DNA of 64,000 nucleotides from assembly GCF_900142185.1 (NCBI RefSeq), contig NZ_FQZZ01000004.1, positions 248,001 through 312,000 on the forward strand, written 5' to 3'. Origin of the DNA: Lutimaribacter pacificus. Lineage in GTDB: Bacteria > Pseudomonadota > Alphaproteobacteria > Rhodobacterales > Rhodobacteraceae. Shown piece by piece: positions 41,283-50,089 of this stretch. Within the stretch, counting starts at the first letter, position 1; each line of letters starts with the position of its first letter. The translations under genes and the position numbers were made by a program. Below the pieces are notes generated by a model. That model did no database searches, had not been told where the DNA came from, and saw nothing but the letters and a program-made list of their open reading frames with translations.

Positions 41283-42572
41283 ATGAACACCCGCCTGCGC
41301 GCGCTTTTCTGCGATCACCTGTCGATCATGCGGGGCAAGTACCTGCCCGGCTCCAAGATCGGCGATGGCTCGACCCGGTTCTGCCGGTCGAATTTCGGCG
41401 TGCATTACGACAAGGATCTGCTGGATGCGCCCGGCGCGATGATGATGCAGGGCCTGCCCGACATGGAACTCCACTGGGAGGGCGAGCTGATCCGCGACAG
41501 CTGGGATCGCGCCACCAAGATCGTCATCGGCGATCTTTACGACACCGAAGGCGCACCGCTGGAAATGTGCGGGCGCGGCGCGCTGAAACGTGCGGTGGCG
41601 GATTGGCAGGCGCGCGGGCAGACGCCGAAGATCGGGATCGAGCTTGAGGCATTCGCCCTTGTCCCGGATGAGAACAACCGCCTCGTGCCCTATGACACGC
41701 CCGGCGCGCATGTCTATGGCACGGGGCCGTTTTCCGATCCGCTGCGCTTCAACGATGCGATCTGGGAAAAGGCGGATGAGCTGGGCTTCCGGCTGGACCT
41801 GATCACCAGCGAATATGACAGCCCGCAATTCGAATACACCCTGACCTTCGACGAGGCGGTAAGGGCGGTGGACGATATCGTGCTGTTCCGCCTGATGGCG
41901 CGCGAGATCGCGCTGGAACACGGGATCGTCCTGTCCTTCCTGCCCAAACCGATTGCCGAGGCCGGCGGATCGGGGATGCATATCAACTTTTCCTTCCTCG
42001 ACGGCGACGGCGGCAATGCGCTGTCCGCGGGGCCACGGGGCGGGCCGGATCACATGAACGATCTGGCCAAGGGGTGCATCGCCGGGCTGACCCATCACCA
42101 TCGCGGGCTGGCCGGGCTGATCGCGCCCACCGCCAATTCCTATCAGCGGCTGCAACCCGGATCGCTGTCGGGGTTCCTGTGCAACTGGGGCGGCGATCAT
42201 CGCAACGTGACCACCCGCATCTCGACCGAGGGCGGCGCCAAGGCGCGGCTGGAACACCGGATGGCCGATGCCTCGTCCAACCCCTATGTCGCGGTCGCCG
42301 CCGTGTTGCAGGCGGCGCGGCTGGGGGTCGAGAACGGCTATGCCCTGCCGCCGATCGAAACCGGCGACGGGTTCGAGAAATGGGATGCCAAGGACAGCAC
42401 GGCGATCGACCTGAAAGGCGCGGTTGCCGACCTGAAGGCGGACAGCGCGCTGCAGGCCGCCGTGGGGCAGCTTTTGTGCGACAACCACATCTTCATGAAG
42501 GAAAAAGAGGTCAAAAAGACTCGTGACCTCGAAGGCGACCAGCTGCGCGATTTCTACGTCTGGTTCATCTGA
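41283..42572 (+). CDS. glutamine-synthetase-like ligase
   Basis: The 429-residue product has the GS catalytic domain. It shows IGIELEAFAL, ITSEYDSPQFEYTL, GGSGMHINFSFLDGDG (ATP/metal region with the conserved His), LAGLIAPTANSYQRLQPGSL and the C-terminal EHRMADASSNPYVAVAAVLQAA (shortened). It is shorter than true GlnA and lacks the typical adenylylation-site tail, so it is a gamma-glutamyl-amine synthetase candidate (compare GmaS, IpuC, TdnQ). ATG 41283 follows CAGGAGAGACC. It lies between the P450 and ferredoxin genes. Confidence 0.88.
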   Translation: MNTRLRALFCDHLSIMRGKYLPGSKIGDGSTRFCRSNFGVHYDKDLLDAPGAMMMQGLPDMELHWEGELIRDSWDRATKIVIGDLYDTEGAPLEMCGRGALKRAVADWQARGQTPKIGIELEAFALVPDENNRLVPYDTPGAHVYGTGPFSDPLRFNDAIWEKADELGFRLDLITSEYDSPQFEYTLTFDEAVRAVDDIVLFRLMAREIALEHGIVLSFLPKPIAEAGGSGMHINFSFLDGDGGNALSAGPRGGPDHMNDLAKGCIAGLTHHHRGLAGLIAPTANSYQRLQPGSLSGFLCNWGGDHRNVTTRISTEGGAKARLEHRMADASSNPYVAVAAVLQAARLGVENGYALPPIETGDGFEKWDAKDSTAIDLKGAVADLKADSALQAAVGQLLCDNHIFMKEKEVKKTRDLEGDQLRDFYVWFI

Positions 42573-42596
42573 GGCAGCGCCGGGAAAGGATTGGAA

Positions 42597-42908
42597 ATGA
42601 AAGTCACCTGGAAACTCCCCGATGGCGAGATCACCGCAGACGTGGCCAATGGCGTCAACATGATGGAGGCTGCCGTCGCCAACAACGTGCCCAACGTGAT
42701 CGGGGAATGCGGCGGCTGCCTGTCCTGCGCGACCTGCCATGTCTATGTCGCCGACGACTGGGTGGAAAAGACCGGGATCGCAGACGATTTCGAGGATGCG
42801 ATGCTGGACGTGGCCGAGGCCGAACGCCGCGAGACATCGCGCCTGTCCTGCCAGATCGCGGCCAGCGACGATCTGGACGGGCTGGTGCTGATCGTGCCCC
42901 AGCCATAG
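42597..42908 (+). CDS. putidaredoxin-type [2Fe-2S] ferredoxin
   Basis: The 103-residue protein has ligands Cys38, Cys44, Cys47 (in ECGGCLSCATCHVYV) and Cys85 (in RLSCQI), the spacing of putidaredoxin and adrenodoxin. Cys41 is an additional cysteine. It should deliver electrons to the P450 encoded upstream. The ATG at 42597 is at good distance from GGAAAGGA; a TTG at 42591 is an alternative. A terminator follows. Confidence 0.93.
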   Translation: MKVTWKLPDGEITADVANGVNMMEAAVANNVPNVIGECGGCLSCATCHVYVADDWVEKTGIADDFEDAMLDVAEAERRETSRLSCQIAASDDLDGLVLIVPQP

Positions 42909-42922
42909 GGCGGCAGCGCGGC

Positions 42923-42963
42923 AAAAGCCCGAAGGCACCGGAATGAGCGGGGCTTTTCTGTTT
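42923..42963 (+). terminator. Rho-independent terminator of the P450 operon
   Basis: AAAAGCCC (42923-42930) pairs with GGGCTTTT (42950-42957), followed by CTGTTTT. The A-tract makes it useful on both strands. Confidence 0.75.
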
Positions 42964-43234
42964 TGAATCAATGAATTAAATTGTCGCTTTTCGCTTAGAA
43001 TTGACATCTGCGTTCAACCTGTCATCGTGGATGCGTAGCGACCGGCAGGCACCGCACCGGCGTAAAGACCGATTTTGCCTGCCGCACCTCGTGTATGCGT
43101 GTGGCTTGCAGGCCCGTGTGCACATCCGGGACGGACGCCTGAGCCACCCGGCTGAAAATCGAAGAACCCTCACGTTTTCCGGTGCGTTCTGTGCCGGCCA
43201 ATTCGTGTTTTTTGCAACCGAAAGGGAGTACCCG
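42964..43234 (+). other. leader region of the TRAP operon
   Basis: After the terminator comes an AT-rich stretch with a consensus TTGACA at 43001-43006 but no convincing -10 at 17 bp. About 200 nt without a clear gene follow, up to the AAAGGGAG ribosome site of dctP. An in-frame extension of dctP through this region is basic and cysteine-containing and does not look like a protein. I see no recognisable riboswitch. Confidence 0.35.
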
Positions 43235-44251
43235 ATGACATTTATGAAACGCATCCTTGCCGGAACCGCCGCGACGGTGGCGCTGGCCGCCAGCATGACC
43301 GCGGCGCAGGCCGATACGTGGCGCTATGCCTTCGAAGAGGCGATCACAGATGTGCAGGGTGTGTTCGCCACCAAGTTCAAGGAAGAGGTCGAGGCGAACT
43401 CGGACCACGAGATTCAGCTCTTTCCCTACGGCACGCTGGGTGAATCCGCCGACATCATGGAACAGACCCAGGCCGGTATCCTGCAGTTCGTGAACCAGTC
43501 GCCGGGCTTTACCGGGTCGCTGATCCCCGAGGCGCAGGTGTTCTTCGTGCCTTACCTGCTGCCGCAGGAAAGCGAGGAGCTGAACGAGTTTTTCCGCACC
43601 TCCAAGGCCATCAACGAGATGTTCCCCGAACTCTACGCCGCGCAGGGGCTGGAGCTGCTGACCATGTATCCCGAAGGCGAAGTGGTGATGACCACCAAGG
43701 AGCCCGTGACCGGGCCGGCCGACCTGAACGAGGTCAAGTTCCGCGTCATGACCAACCCGCTGCTGGTCGAAAGCTACAAGGCGTTCGGCGCGACGCCGAC
43801 GCCGCTGCCCTGGGGCGAGGTCTATGGCGGTTTGCAGACGAACATCATCCAGGGCCAGGAAAACCCGATGTTCTTCGTCGAATCGACCAAGATGTACGAG
43901 GTGACGGATCACATCACCTTTGCCGGGCACAACAACTTTACCACCGCGCTCATGGCCAACCAGGATTTCTATGCCGGGCTCAGCGAAGAGGACCAGCAGG
44001 TGATCCAGAACGCGGTCGAAACGGCGTTCGAATACATCCTCGACTATCAGCAGGGCCTGACCGAGGAATCGCTGGCCAAGATCGAAGAGGACAAGCCCTC
44101 GATCACCGTGACGCGCCTGACCGAGGAACAGCGCGCGCCCTTCAGGGAGGCCGCCAAGGATGTCGAGGCGACCTTTATCGAGATGACCGGCGACTCGGGC
44201 AAGGAGATCCTTGAACAGATGAAGGCCGACCTGGCCAACGTAAGCGGCTGA
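43235..44251 (+). CDS. dctP: TRAP transporter substrate-binding protein, DctP family
   Basis: The 338-residue product has a signal peptide ending AAQADTW, so it is periplasmic. The DctP fold follows, with [40 protein letters not shown] (the arginine here normally binds the ligand carboxylate) and [17 protein letters not shown] systems import organic acids with sodium. It directly follows the amine-type P450 cluster, so its ligand may be that pathway's substrate, but it has its own terminator-separated promoter. Confidence 0.93.
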   Translation: MTFMKRILAGTAATVALAASMTAAQADTWRYAFEEAITDVQGVFATKFKEEVEANSDHEIQLFPYGTLGESADIMEQTQAGILQFVNQSPGFTGSLIPEAQVFFVPYLLPQESEELNEFFRTSKAINEMFPELYAAQGLELLTMYPEGEVVMTTKEPVTGPADLNEVKFRVMTNPLLVESYKAFGATPTPLPWGEVYGGLQTNIIQGQENPMFFVESTKMYEVTDHITFAGHNNFTTALMANQDFYAGLSEEDQQVIQNAVETAFEYILDYQQGLTEESLAKIEEDKPSITVTRLTEEQRAPFREAAKDVEATFIEMTGDSGKEILEQMKADLANVSG

Positions 44252-44333
44252 TATTGCAGCGCCTTTTCGGGATGCACCCGAACGGTGTGCATCCCGCATC
44301 TACCCATTTTCATCCCAGAACGGGGACCGTTCG

Positions 44334-44963
44334 GTGACAGCAGAAAAACAAAGCAGCCAGCTGCAATCCCAGACCGACACGACAGGAACAGACGACGCAC
44401 CACTGGAGGATTACCAATCCTCATTGCCCGGATTTCTGGGCACCATCGACAACACGATAAGCCGCATCGAAAGCGTGCTTCTGGCGGCGGGCGTCCTGCT
44501 GATGGCGCTGAACACCATCGCCAACGTGGTCGGCCGGTTCATATTTCAGAATTCGATCTTCTTTTCCGAGGAACTCAACCGCATCCTCATCATCCTGATC
44601 ACCTTTGCCGGTATCTCCTACGCGGCCCGGCACGGGCGTCACATCCGCATGTCGGCGATCTTCGATGCGCTGCCGCCGAAACCGCGCAAGGCGCTGATGG
44701 TCGTGATCTCGGTCGTGACCGCCATCTTCATGCTCGGGCTGGCCTGGTATTCGCTGCAATACATCCTGACGCAGGCGGGCCGGGGGCGCGTGCTGCCCTC
44801 GTTGCAGATTCCGGTCTGGGTCATCCTTGTCTGGGTGCCTGTCGGGTTCTTCATGACCGGGCTGCAATACGCGCTGACCGCGATCAAGAACCTGATCGAA
44901 AAGGATATCTACCTCTCGACCAGCGTGCTCGAAGGGTATGACGACGGCGAGATGGAGGTCTGA
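44334..44963 (+). CDS. dctQ: TRAP transporter small permease, DctQ family
   Basis: The 209-residue inner-membrane protein has four helices after a polar ~45-residue N-terminus. Signatures are [25 protein letters not shown] (shortened), [30 protein letters not shown] and [18 protein letters not shown]. The start is a GTG at 44334 behind CGGGGACC. The C-terminal tail is acidic ([10 protein letters not shown]). dctM begins three bases after the stop. Confidence 0.92.
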   Translation: MTAEKQSSQLQSQTDTTGTDDAPLEDYQSSLPGFLGTIDNTISRIESVLLAAGVLLMALNTIANVVGRFIFQNSIFFSEELNRILIILITFAGISYAARHGRHIRMSAIFDALPPKPRKALMVVISVVTAIFMLGLAWYSLQYILTQAGRGRVLPSLQIPVWVILVWVPVGFFMTGLQYALTAIKNLIEKDIYLSTSVLEGYDDGEMEV

Positions 44964-44966
44964 ACG

Positions 44967-46253
44967 ATGGCACTGACAATCTTTTCGATCATGATCGTGC
45001 TGCTGCTTCTGGGCTTTCCGATGATGATTCCGCTGATCGTGGGCGCCTTCGTGGGGTTCTATTCGCTGTTCGGCGGGATGGGCCAGATGGAAACCATGGT
45101 GCAGCAGATGATGGCGGGCATCCGCCCCGCATCGCTGATCGCGGTGCCGATGTTCATCTTTGCCGCCGACATCATGACCCGCGGGCAATCCGCCGGGCGG
45201 CTGATCGACCTGGTGATGTCCTTCGTCGGCCACCTGCGCGGCGGGCTGGCGGTATCGACGGCGGCCGCCTGCACCATGTTCGGCGCGGTGTCGGGATCGA
45301 CCCAGGCGACGGTCGTCGCCATCGGCGGCCCGCTGCGTCCGCGTATGCAGAAGGCGGGCTATAACGACAGCTTCATCCTGGCGCTGATCGTGAACTCGTC
45401 CGACATCGCCTTCCTGATCCCGCCCTCGATCGGGATGATCATTTATGGCGTTGTCTCGAACACCTCGATCGCGGAACTGTTCATCGCGGGCGTCGGCCCC
45501 GGCCTGCTGATCCTGGTGCTGTTCTCGATCTATTCGTGGATCTACGCGGTGCGCAACAACGTGCCCACCGAGGAAAAGGCCAGCTGGGGCGAACGCGCCC
45601 GCGCGCTGCAAAGGGCGCTCTGGCCGCTGGGCTTTCCGCTGATCATCATCGGCGGCATCTATGGGGGCATCTTTTCCCCGACCGAGGCGGCGGCGGCCTG
45701 CGTCCTTTACGCCATCGTGCTGGAAATGTTCGTGTTCAGGGAACTGGATTTCAAAGGGCTTTACGACACCGCGAAATCCACCGGCCTGATCACGGCGGTG
45801 GTGTTCATCCTTGTGGGCGCGGGGGCCGCGTTTTCCTGGGTGATCTCGTTTGCGCAGATCCCGCAGGCGATCCTGTCGGGCATCGGCATCGACGAGATGG
45901 GGCAGATCGGCGTGCTGGTGGTGATCTCGATCGCGTTCTTCATCGGCTGCATGTTCGTGGACCCGATCGTGGTGATCCTGGTGCTGGTGCCGATCTTCGC
46001 CCCGGTGGTGAACTCGGTCGGGCTGGACCCGGTGCTGGTGGGCACGATCATCACGCTGCAGGTGGCCATCGGCTCGGCCACGCCACCCTTCGGCTGTGAC
46101 ATCTTCACCGCCATCGCGGTGTTCAAGCGCCCCTATATCGAGGTGATCCGCGGCACGCCGCCTTTCATCTTCATCCTGCTTTGCGTGTCGGCGATGCTGA
46201 TCTTCTTCCCGCAGATCGCGCTGTTCCTGCGTGATCTCGCCTTTGCCAAGTGA
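44967..46253 (+). CDS. dctM: TRAP transporter large permease, DctM family
   Basis: The 428-residue protein has the ~12 hydrophobic helices of DctM with FPMMIPLIVGAFVGFYSLFG, AACTMFGAVSGSTQATVVAIGG, DIAFLIPPSIGMIIYGVVS and IGSATPPFGCDIFTAIAVF. It carries out sodium-coupled translocation together with DctQ. UspA follows 17 bp later, an arrangement known from TeaABCD. Confidence 0.94.
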   Translation: MALTIFSIMIVLLLLGFPMMIPLIVGAFVGFYSLFGGMGQMETMVQQMMAGIRPASLIAVPMFIFAADIMTRGQSAGRLIDLVMSFVGHLRGGLAVSTAAACTMFGAVSGSTQATVVAIGGPLRPRMQKAGYNDSFILALIVNSSDIAFLIPPSIGMIIYGVVSNTSIAELFIAGVGPGLLILVLFSIYSWIYAVRNNVPTEEKASWGERARALQRALWPLGFPLIIIGGIYGGIFSPTEAAAACVLYAIVLEMFVFRELDFKGLYDTAKSTGLITAVVFILVGAGAAFSWVISFAQIPQAILSGIGIDEMGQIGVLVVISIAFFIGCMFVDPIVVILVLVPIFAPVVNSVGLDPVLVGTIITLQVAIGSATPPFGCDIFTAIAVFKRPYIEVIRGTPPFIFILLCVSAMLIFFPQIALFLRDLAFAK

Positions 46254-46270
46254 CCGAAAGGAGGACGCGG

Positions 46271-46708
46271 ATGTTCAACAGGATTCTGGTGCCCTTCGAC
46301 GGATCGAAAGGCGGCGAGCAGGCGCTGGTGAAGGCGGCCGAACTGGCGCAGCTTTGCGATGCCGAGATCAATATCCTGACGGTCTATCGCCATCACTCGA
46401 TGCTTGAGGCGTCGTTTTCCATGGTGCGCGCCGCGCCTCCCGGCAACATGGACGACGCGATGCGCGACCATGCCCGCGAGGTGGCGGAACACGCCAAGAA
46501 ACTGGCGCTCGAAGGCGGGGCCGAAAAGGTGCGCGCCTTCGTCAAGGCCGGCCAGCCCGCCCGCACCATCGTGCGCTTCGCCACCGAACACGATTGCGAC
46601 CTGATCGTTCTGGGCGCGCGCGGCATGGGCTCGGTCGAGGGGTATCTGCTGGGCTCGGTCTCGCACAAGGTGACGGGGCTGGCGCATGTGCCGGTGCTGG
46701 TGGTCTAG
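46271..46708 (+). CDS. universal stress protein (UspA family), TRAP-associated
   Basis: The 145-residue protein has the Usp fold: NRILVPFDGSKGGEQALVKA, the ATP-binding glycine motif VLGARGMGSVEGYLLGSVSHKV, and VPVLVV at the end. Such proteins next to TRAP genes (TeaD in ectoine uptake) bind ATP and modulate transport. ATG 46271 follows GGAGGACGCGG. It converges on the aminotransferase gene. Confidence 0.9.
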   Translation: MFNRILVPFDGSKGGEQALVKAAELAQLCDAEINILTVYRHHSMLEASFSMVRAAPPGNMDDAMRDHAREVAEHAKKLALEGGAEKVRAFVKAGQPARTIVRFATEHDCDLIVLGARGMGSVEGYLLGSVSHKVTGLAHVPVLVV

Positions 46709-46735
46709 CCCCGGCCACAGGCGCCTGGCCCGGCC

Positions 46736-48088
46736 TCACACAGCGGCAAACCCCTTGTCCAGCGACGACAGGATCACCTGCACATCCTCGCCCGTCAGCA
46801 CCAGCGGCGGCGACAGGATGATGTTCGGCCCCGACACGCGCACCATCGCGCCCGCCTGATAGGTGACCTCCTGAATTTTGCCGATCGTGCCCTTGTCGAT
46901 GGGTGCCTTGGTGGCGCGGTCGCTGACCAGCTCCAGCGCGCACATCAGGCCATGCCCGCCGCGCACGTCGCCGATCAGGTCATAGGTTGCCGCCAGCTTA
47001 TGCAGCCCGTCGAACAGCTCGGCCCCGCGCGCCGCCGCGTTTTCCGGCACGTTCAGCCGCTTTGTCTCGGCCAGGCAGGCCAGCGCCGCCGCCGCACCGA
47101 CCGGGTGGCCGGAATAGGTATAACCGTGCCCGATGGCCGCGCGGCCGGTTTCGTCCTTTTCGAACACCTGCGCCACCGCGTCCGCGATCATCACAGCGCC
47201 GAAGGGGAAATAGCCGTTGGTGATCGCCTTGGCGGTGCACATCAGGTCGGGCTGCACGCCCCAGTGCCGGCTGCCGGTCCAGCTTCCGGTGCGGCCGAAG
47301 GCGGTGATCACCTCGTCGGCGATCAGCAGGATACCGTGTTTCGAACAGATCTCGCGCACGCCGGGCATGAAGCTTTCATGCGGCGGGATCACACCGCCCG
47401 CGCCCAGGACCGGCTCCATGATGAAGGCGGCGATGGTGCCCGCCCCCTGGAACGCGATCTCGTCCTCCAGCGCGGCAAGGCAAAGCTGCGCCAGCCGTTC
47501 GGGATCGGGCTCGTCGAACGGGTTACGATAGGTATAGGGTGCCGGGATATGGCTGCAACCGGGCAAAAGCGGCTCGTACTGCGTGCGGAAATTGGCATTG
47601 CCGTTCACGCTGGCCGCGCCGAAATGGGTGCCGTGATAGCCCTTTTTCAGGCTCAGGTATTTCACCCGCCCCGCCTCGCCCCGGATCTTGTGATACTGCC
47701 GCGCAAGGCGCAGCGCGGTTTCCACGCTGTCCGACCCGCCGCTGGTGTAGAACGCGCGCGTCAGCCCGTCGGGGGCGAAGAAATCGCGCAACTCCTCGGA
47801 CAGCTCGATCACGCAATCGTTCGTCGTGCCCCGGAAGGTCGAGTAATAGGGCAGCCGGTCAAGCTGCGCGGCGATGGCGTCCTTTACCGGCTGGCAGGAA
47901 AACCCCAGGTTGACGTTCCACAGCCCGCCCACGGCGTCGACCACCTCGTGCCCGTCCACGTCCGAGATCCGCACGCCCTGCGCGCCGGTGACGATGGTGG
48001 GCGGGTTGGCAAGGCTGTCGGCGGGATGCGCCATCGGGTGCCACATCGAGCGCGCGTTATGCTCTTTCAGGAAATTGCCGTCTTTCAT
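46736..48088 (-). CDS. class III aminotransferase (omega-amino acid:pyruvate type)
   Basis: The 450-residue fold-type I PLP enzyme has SMWHPMAHP, VVDAVGGLWNVNLGFSCQPV, FYTSGGSDSVETALRLARQYH and ADEVITAFGRTGSW. The PLP lysine is in MCTAKAITNGYFP (about Lys287). These enzymes transfer the terminal amino group of omega-amino acids or amines to pyruvate. ATG 48088 follows a GAGGA ribosome site. It is downstream of the IclR gene on the same strand and shares its promoter region. Confidence 0.92.
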   Translation of the reverse strand: MKDGNFLKEHNARSMWHPMAHPADSLANPPTIVTGAQGVRISDVDGHEVVDAVGGLWNVNLGFSCQPVKDAIAAQLDRLPYYSTFRGTTNDCVIELSEELRDFFAPDGLTRAFYTSGGSDSVETALRLARQYHKIRGEAGRVKYLSLKKGYHGTHFGAASVNGNANFRTQYEPLLPGCSHIPAPYTYRNPFDEPDPERLAQLCLAALEDEIAFQGAGTIAAFIMEPVLGAGGVIPPHESFMPGVREICSKHGILLIADEVITAFGRTGSWTGSRHWGVQPDLMCTAKAITNGYFPFGAVMIADAVAQVFEKDETGRAAIGHGYTYSGHPVGAAAALACLAETKRLNVPENAAARGAELFDGLHKLAATYDLIGDVRGGHGLMCALELVSDRATKAPIDKGTIGKIQEVTYQAGAMVRVSGPNIILSPPLVLTGEDVQVILSSLDKGFAAV

Positions 48089-48098
48089 CGGGGGGTCC

Positions 48099-48929
48099 TC
48101 ATCCTTTGGCGGGCAACGAAACGGCCCGGCTGTCATCCTGCGCCGCATCGCGCGGCCTCTCGTCCTTTGGGTAATCCGGCGGGGTCAGCCCGCCCAGCAT
48201 GGCCGTCAGGCGCAAGGCCTGCGTCCTGACGGCGGCGCGGATGCGCGCGGCCAGTTGCGCATCCATCCGCGCGGTCGGGGCAGCCACGGCGATGGCCCCC
48301 ATGGCCACGCCTTCGGCGTTGAACACCGGGGCCGCGTGCGAATGCACGTCCTCTTCGAAACCGCTGACGGATTCGGCCACGCCAACCGCGCGGATTTCGT
48401 CCAGGATCGCGCGGATTCGCGCGGCGTCGGTGATCGTCTGGTCGGTGCGCGCGGCCAGCGGCCCGGCCAGCACGCGGTCGGCCATGCCGGGCGGGCTGTA
48501 GGCCAGAACCGCCAGCCCCGAGCCGGTGGCGTGCAGCATCAGCACCTCGGCATCCTCCATCGTGACGCGCGTGCCGTGCAGCGGGCTGTAGGCATAGGCC
48601 ACCGTCGACAGGGTCTGCCCCTGCATGAGCGAGAAATGCGCGGTTTCCCCGGTGGCATCCGACAGGTCGCGCAACACGGCGGCCGCCACATCCCGCATCG
48701 GTACCGCATGTTCGCGCAGCGCGGCCAGCCGCATCACCGCCGGCCCAAGGCGGTATTCCCGGCCCGAACCGGCCTGTTCGACGAATCCCGCCTGCGCCAG
48801 TTCCCCCATAAGCCGGTGCACCGTCGCCTTGTTCAGCCCCGACAGCCGCGCCATGTCGCTCAGCCCGATCAGGGGCTGCGCGCGGCTGAAATAACTCAGC
48901 AGTGACAGGGCTTTGCTTGTTGTTCCCAT
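48099..48929 (-). CDS. IclR-family transcriptional regulator
   Basis: The protein (~276 aa) has the IclR winged helix (TSKALSLLSYFSRAQPLIGL, ARLSGLNKATVHRLMGELAQAGFVE, shortened) and an effector GAF-like domain (HATGSGLAVLAYSPP, GVAESVSGFEEDVHSHAAPVF). It is divergent from tctC and cotranscribed with the class III aminotransferase. Two palindromes between it and tctC look like its operators. ATG 48929 is chosen; ATG 48959 would add ten residues. Confidence 0.9.
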   Translation of the reverse strand: MGTTSKALSLLSYFSRAQPLIGLSDMARLSGLNKATVHRLMGELAQAGFVEQAGSGREYRLGPAVMRLAALREHAVPMRDVAAAVLRDLSDATGETAHFSLMQGQTLSTVAYAYSPLHGTRVTMEDAEVLMLHATGSGLAVLAYSPPGMADRVLAGPLAARTDQTITDAARIRAILDEIRAVGVAESVSGFEEDVHSHAAPVFNAEGVAMGAIAVAAPTARMDAQLAARIRAAVRTQALRLTAMLGGLTPPDYPKDERPRDAAQDDSRAVSLPAKG

Positions 48930-49004
48930 GGTCCGGGCCGGTCCTTTGCTGCGCCGCATTTTCAGGCATCGCGCCGGTTCGGCGCACAGTCCTTGCCAAA
49001 TTTG

Positions 49005-49031
49005 TTGACAGAAAGTCGCAGCGTCTGTCAA
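49005..49031. promoter_or_regulatory. inverted repeat overlapping the tctC -35 region
   Basis: TTGACAGA (49005-49012) and TCTGTCAA (49024-49031) are perfect 8-bp arms with an 11-bp spacer. The left arm contains a consensus TTGACA -35 box, so a bound protein would affect tctC transcription. Confidence 0.5.
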
Positions 49032-49040
49032 TGTAAATCA

Positions 49041-49065
49041 GAACCATCGGTTCAAATAATGAACC
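49041..49065. promoter_or_regulatory. IclR operator candidate
   Basis: GGTTCA (49049-49054) and TGAACC (49060-49065) form a palindrome with a 5-bp spacer. A third GAACC half-site at 49041-49045 also pairs with GGTTC. GGTTC/GAACC half-sites fit IclR-type operators. Confidence 0.55.
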
Positions 49066-49084
49066 AACCACAGGGAGATTGAGA

Positions 49085-50026
49085 ATGAAACCGAACACCC
49101 TTCTTGGCGGTGCCCTGACCCTGGCCATGGCCACGCTGGGCGGCATGGCCGCAGCCGAATATCCCGAAAAGCCGGTCAGCTTCGTGGTGCCGTGGCCTCC
49201 GGGCGATCTGGAGGACGTGCTGACCCGCATGATCGCCGAGGATTTCCAAACCGAATACGGCATCTCGGCCGCGGTGGTGAACAAGCCCGGCGGCGGCGGC
49301 GGCCCCTTCCCCGGCGCGATCGAGGTGGCGAACGCGCCCGCCGACGGCTACACCATCGGCTCTTTCGTCATCGGCGTGCCCGTGGTCGGCCACCAGATCG
49401 GCATCGACGACCTGACGCCCGAGAAGTTCGACCCGGTGGGCATCTTCCTGACCTACCCGTTCGTGATCGCCACCAGCGCCGACGCGCCCTATTCCACCAT
49501 GGACGAACTGGCCGCCTATGCGCAGGAAAACGACGTGGCGCTTGGCCATTTCGGCGACCCGCTGACGCCCACGCAGGTGACCAAGGCGCTGGCCGTGAAC
49601 AAGGGGTTCGGCTGGGGCAGCGACGCAGCCTTCGACGCGCTGGATTGCAACACGCTGGCTTCGGGCGATGCGGATGTGATCAACACCACGCTGCAACTGA
49701 TCCTGCCCTGCCTTGACGACGTCAAGGTGCTGGTGTCGATCACCGACCAGCGCATCAGCCTGGTGCCCGACGCCCCCACCGCCGGCGAGGTCGACCCGAG
49801 CCTCGATATCGCGCTGTGGAACGGGTTGTTCGTGCACAAGGACACGCCGCAGGACGTGCGCGACAAGATCGCCGCCGTCGCCGAGAAAACGGTGATGAGC
49901 GACCGCGCGCAGGCGGTGGCACAGGAAACCGGCGCGCTGGTCTATTGGCAGGATGCCGACGACAGCGCCGCCCGCATCGCGCGCAACATCGAAACGGTGG
50001 CGCGCATCCAGGGCCTTCTGGAATAA
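49085..50026 (+). CDS. tctC: tripartite tricarboxylate transporter substrate-binding protein (TctC/Bug family)
   Basis: The 313-residue periplasmic protein has a signal peptide ending MAAAEYPEKPVSFVVPW. The Bug fold follows, with PPGDLEDVLTRMIAED, VVNKPGGGGGPFPGAIEVANA and EKTVMSDRAQAVAQETGALV. Bug proteins bind carboxylates and related small solutes. It opens an operon of tctCBA, aldehyde dehydrogenase, phospho-lyase, kinase and Tm-1-like genes, and so defines that pathway's uptake. A terminator-like hairpin follows it, favouring higher expression of the binding protein. Confidence 0.88.
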   Translation: MKPNTLLGGALTLAMATLGGMAAAEYPEKPVSFVVPWPPGDLEDVLTRMIAEDFQTEYGISAAVVNKPGGGGGPFPGAIEVANAPADGYTIGSFVIGVPVVGHQIGIDDLTPEKFDPVGIFLTYPFVIATSADAPYSTMDELAAYAQENDVALGHFGDPLTPTQVTKALAVNKGFGWGSDAAFDALDCNTLASGDADVINTTLQLILPCLDDVKVLVSITDQRISLVPDAPTAGEVDPSLDIALWNGLFVHKDTPQDVRDKIAAVAEKTVMSDRAQAVAQETGALVYWQDADDSAARIARNIETVARIQGLLE

Positions 50027-50038
50027 CCCGCAACGCCG

Positions 50039-50065
50039 GGGCCGGGCCACGCGCCCGGCCCTTTT
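50039..50065 (+). terminator. partial terminator between tctC and tctB
   Basis: The 8-bp stem GGGCCGGG / CCCGGCCC (50039-50046 with 50054-50061) is followed by four T residues and CC. It probably terminates part of the transcripts after tctC. Confidence 0.65.
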
Positions 50066-50089
50066 CCTTTGACAGGGAACACCCCAACG

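Noticed and set aside
39973-42908. Reading the P450-GS-ferredoxin group as a plain camphor-type P450 operon
   Set aside because: A camphor-type set would include a ferredoxin reductase and no gamma-glutamyl ligase or amidotransferase.
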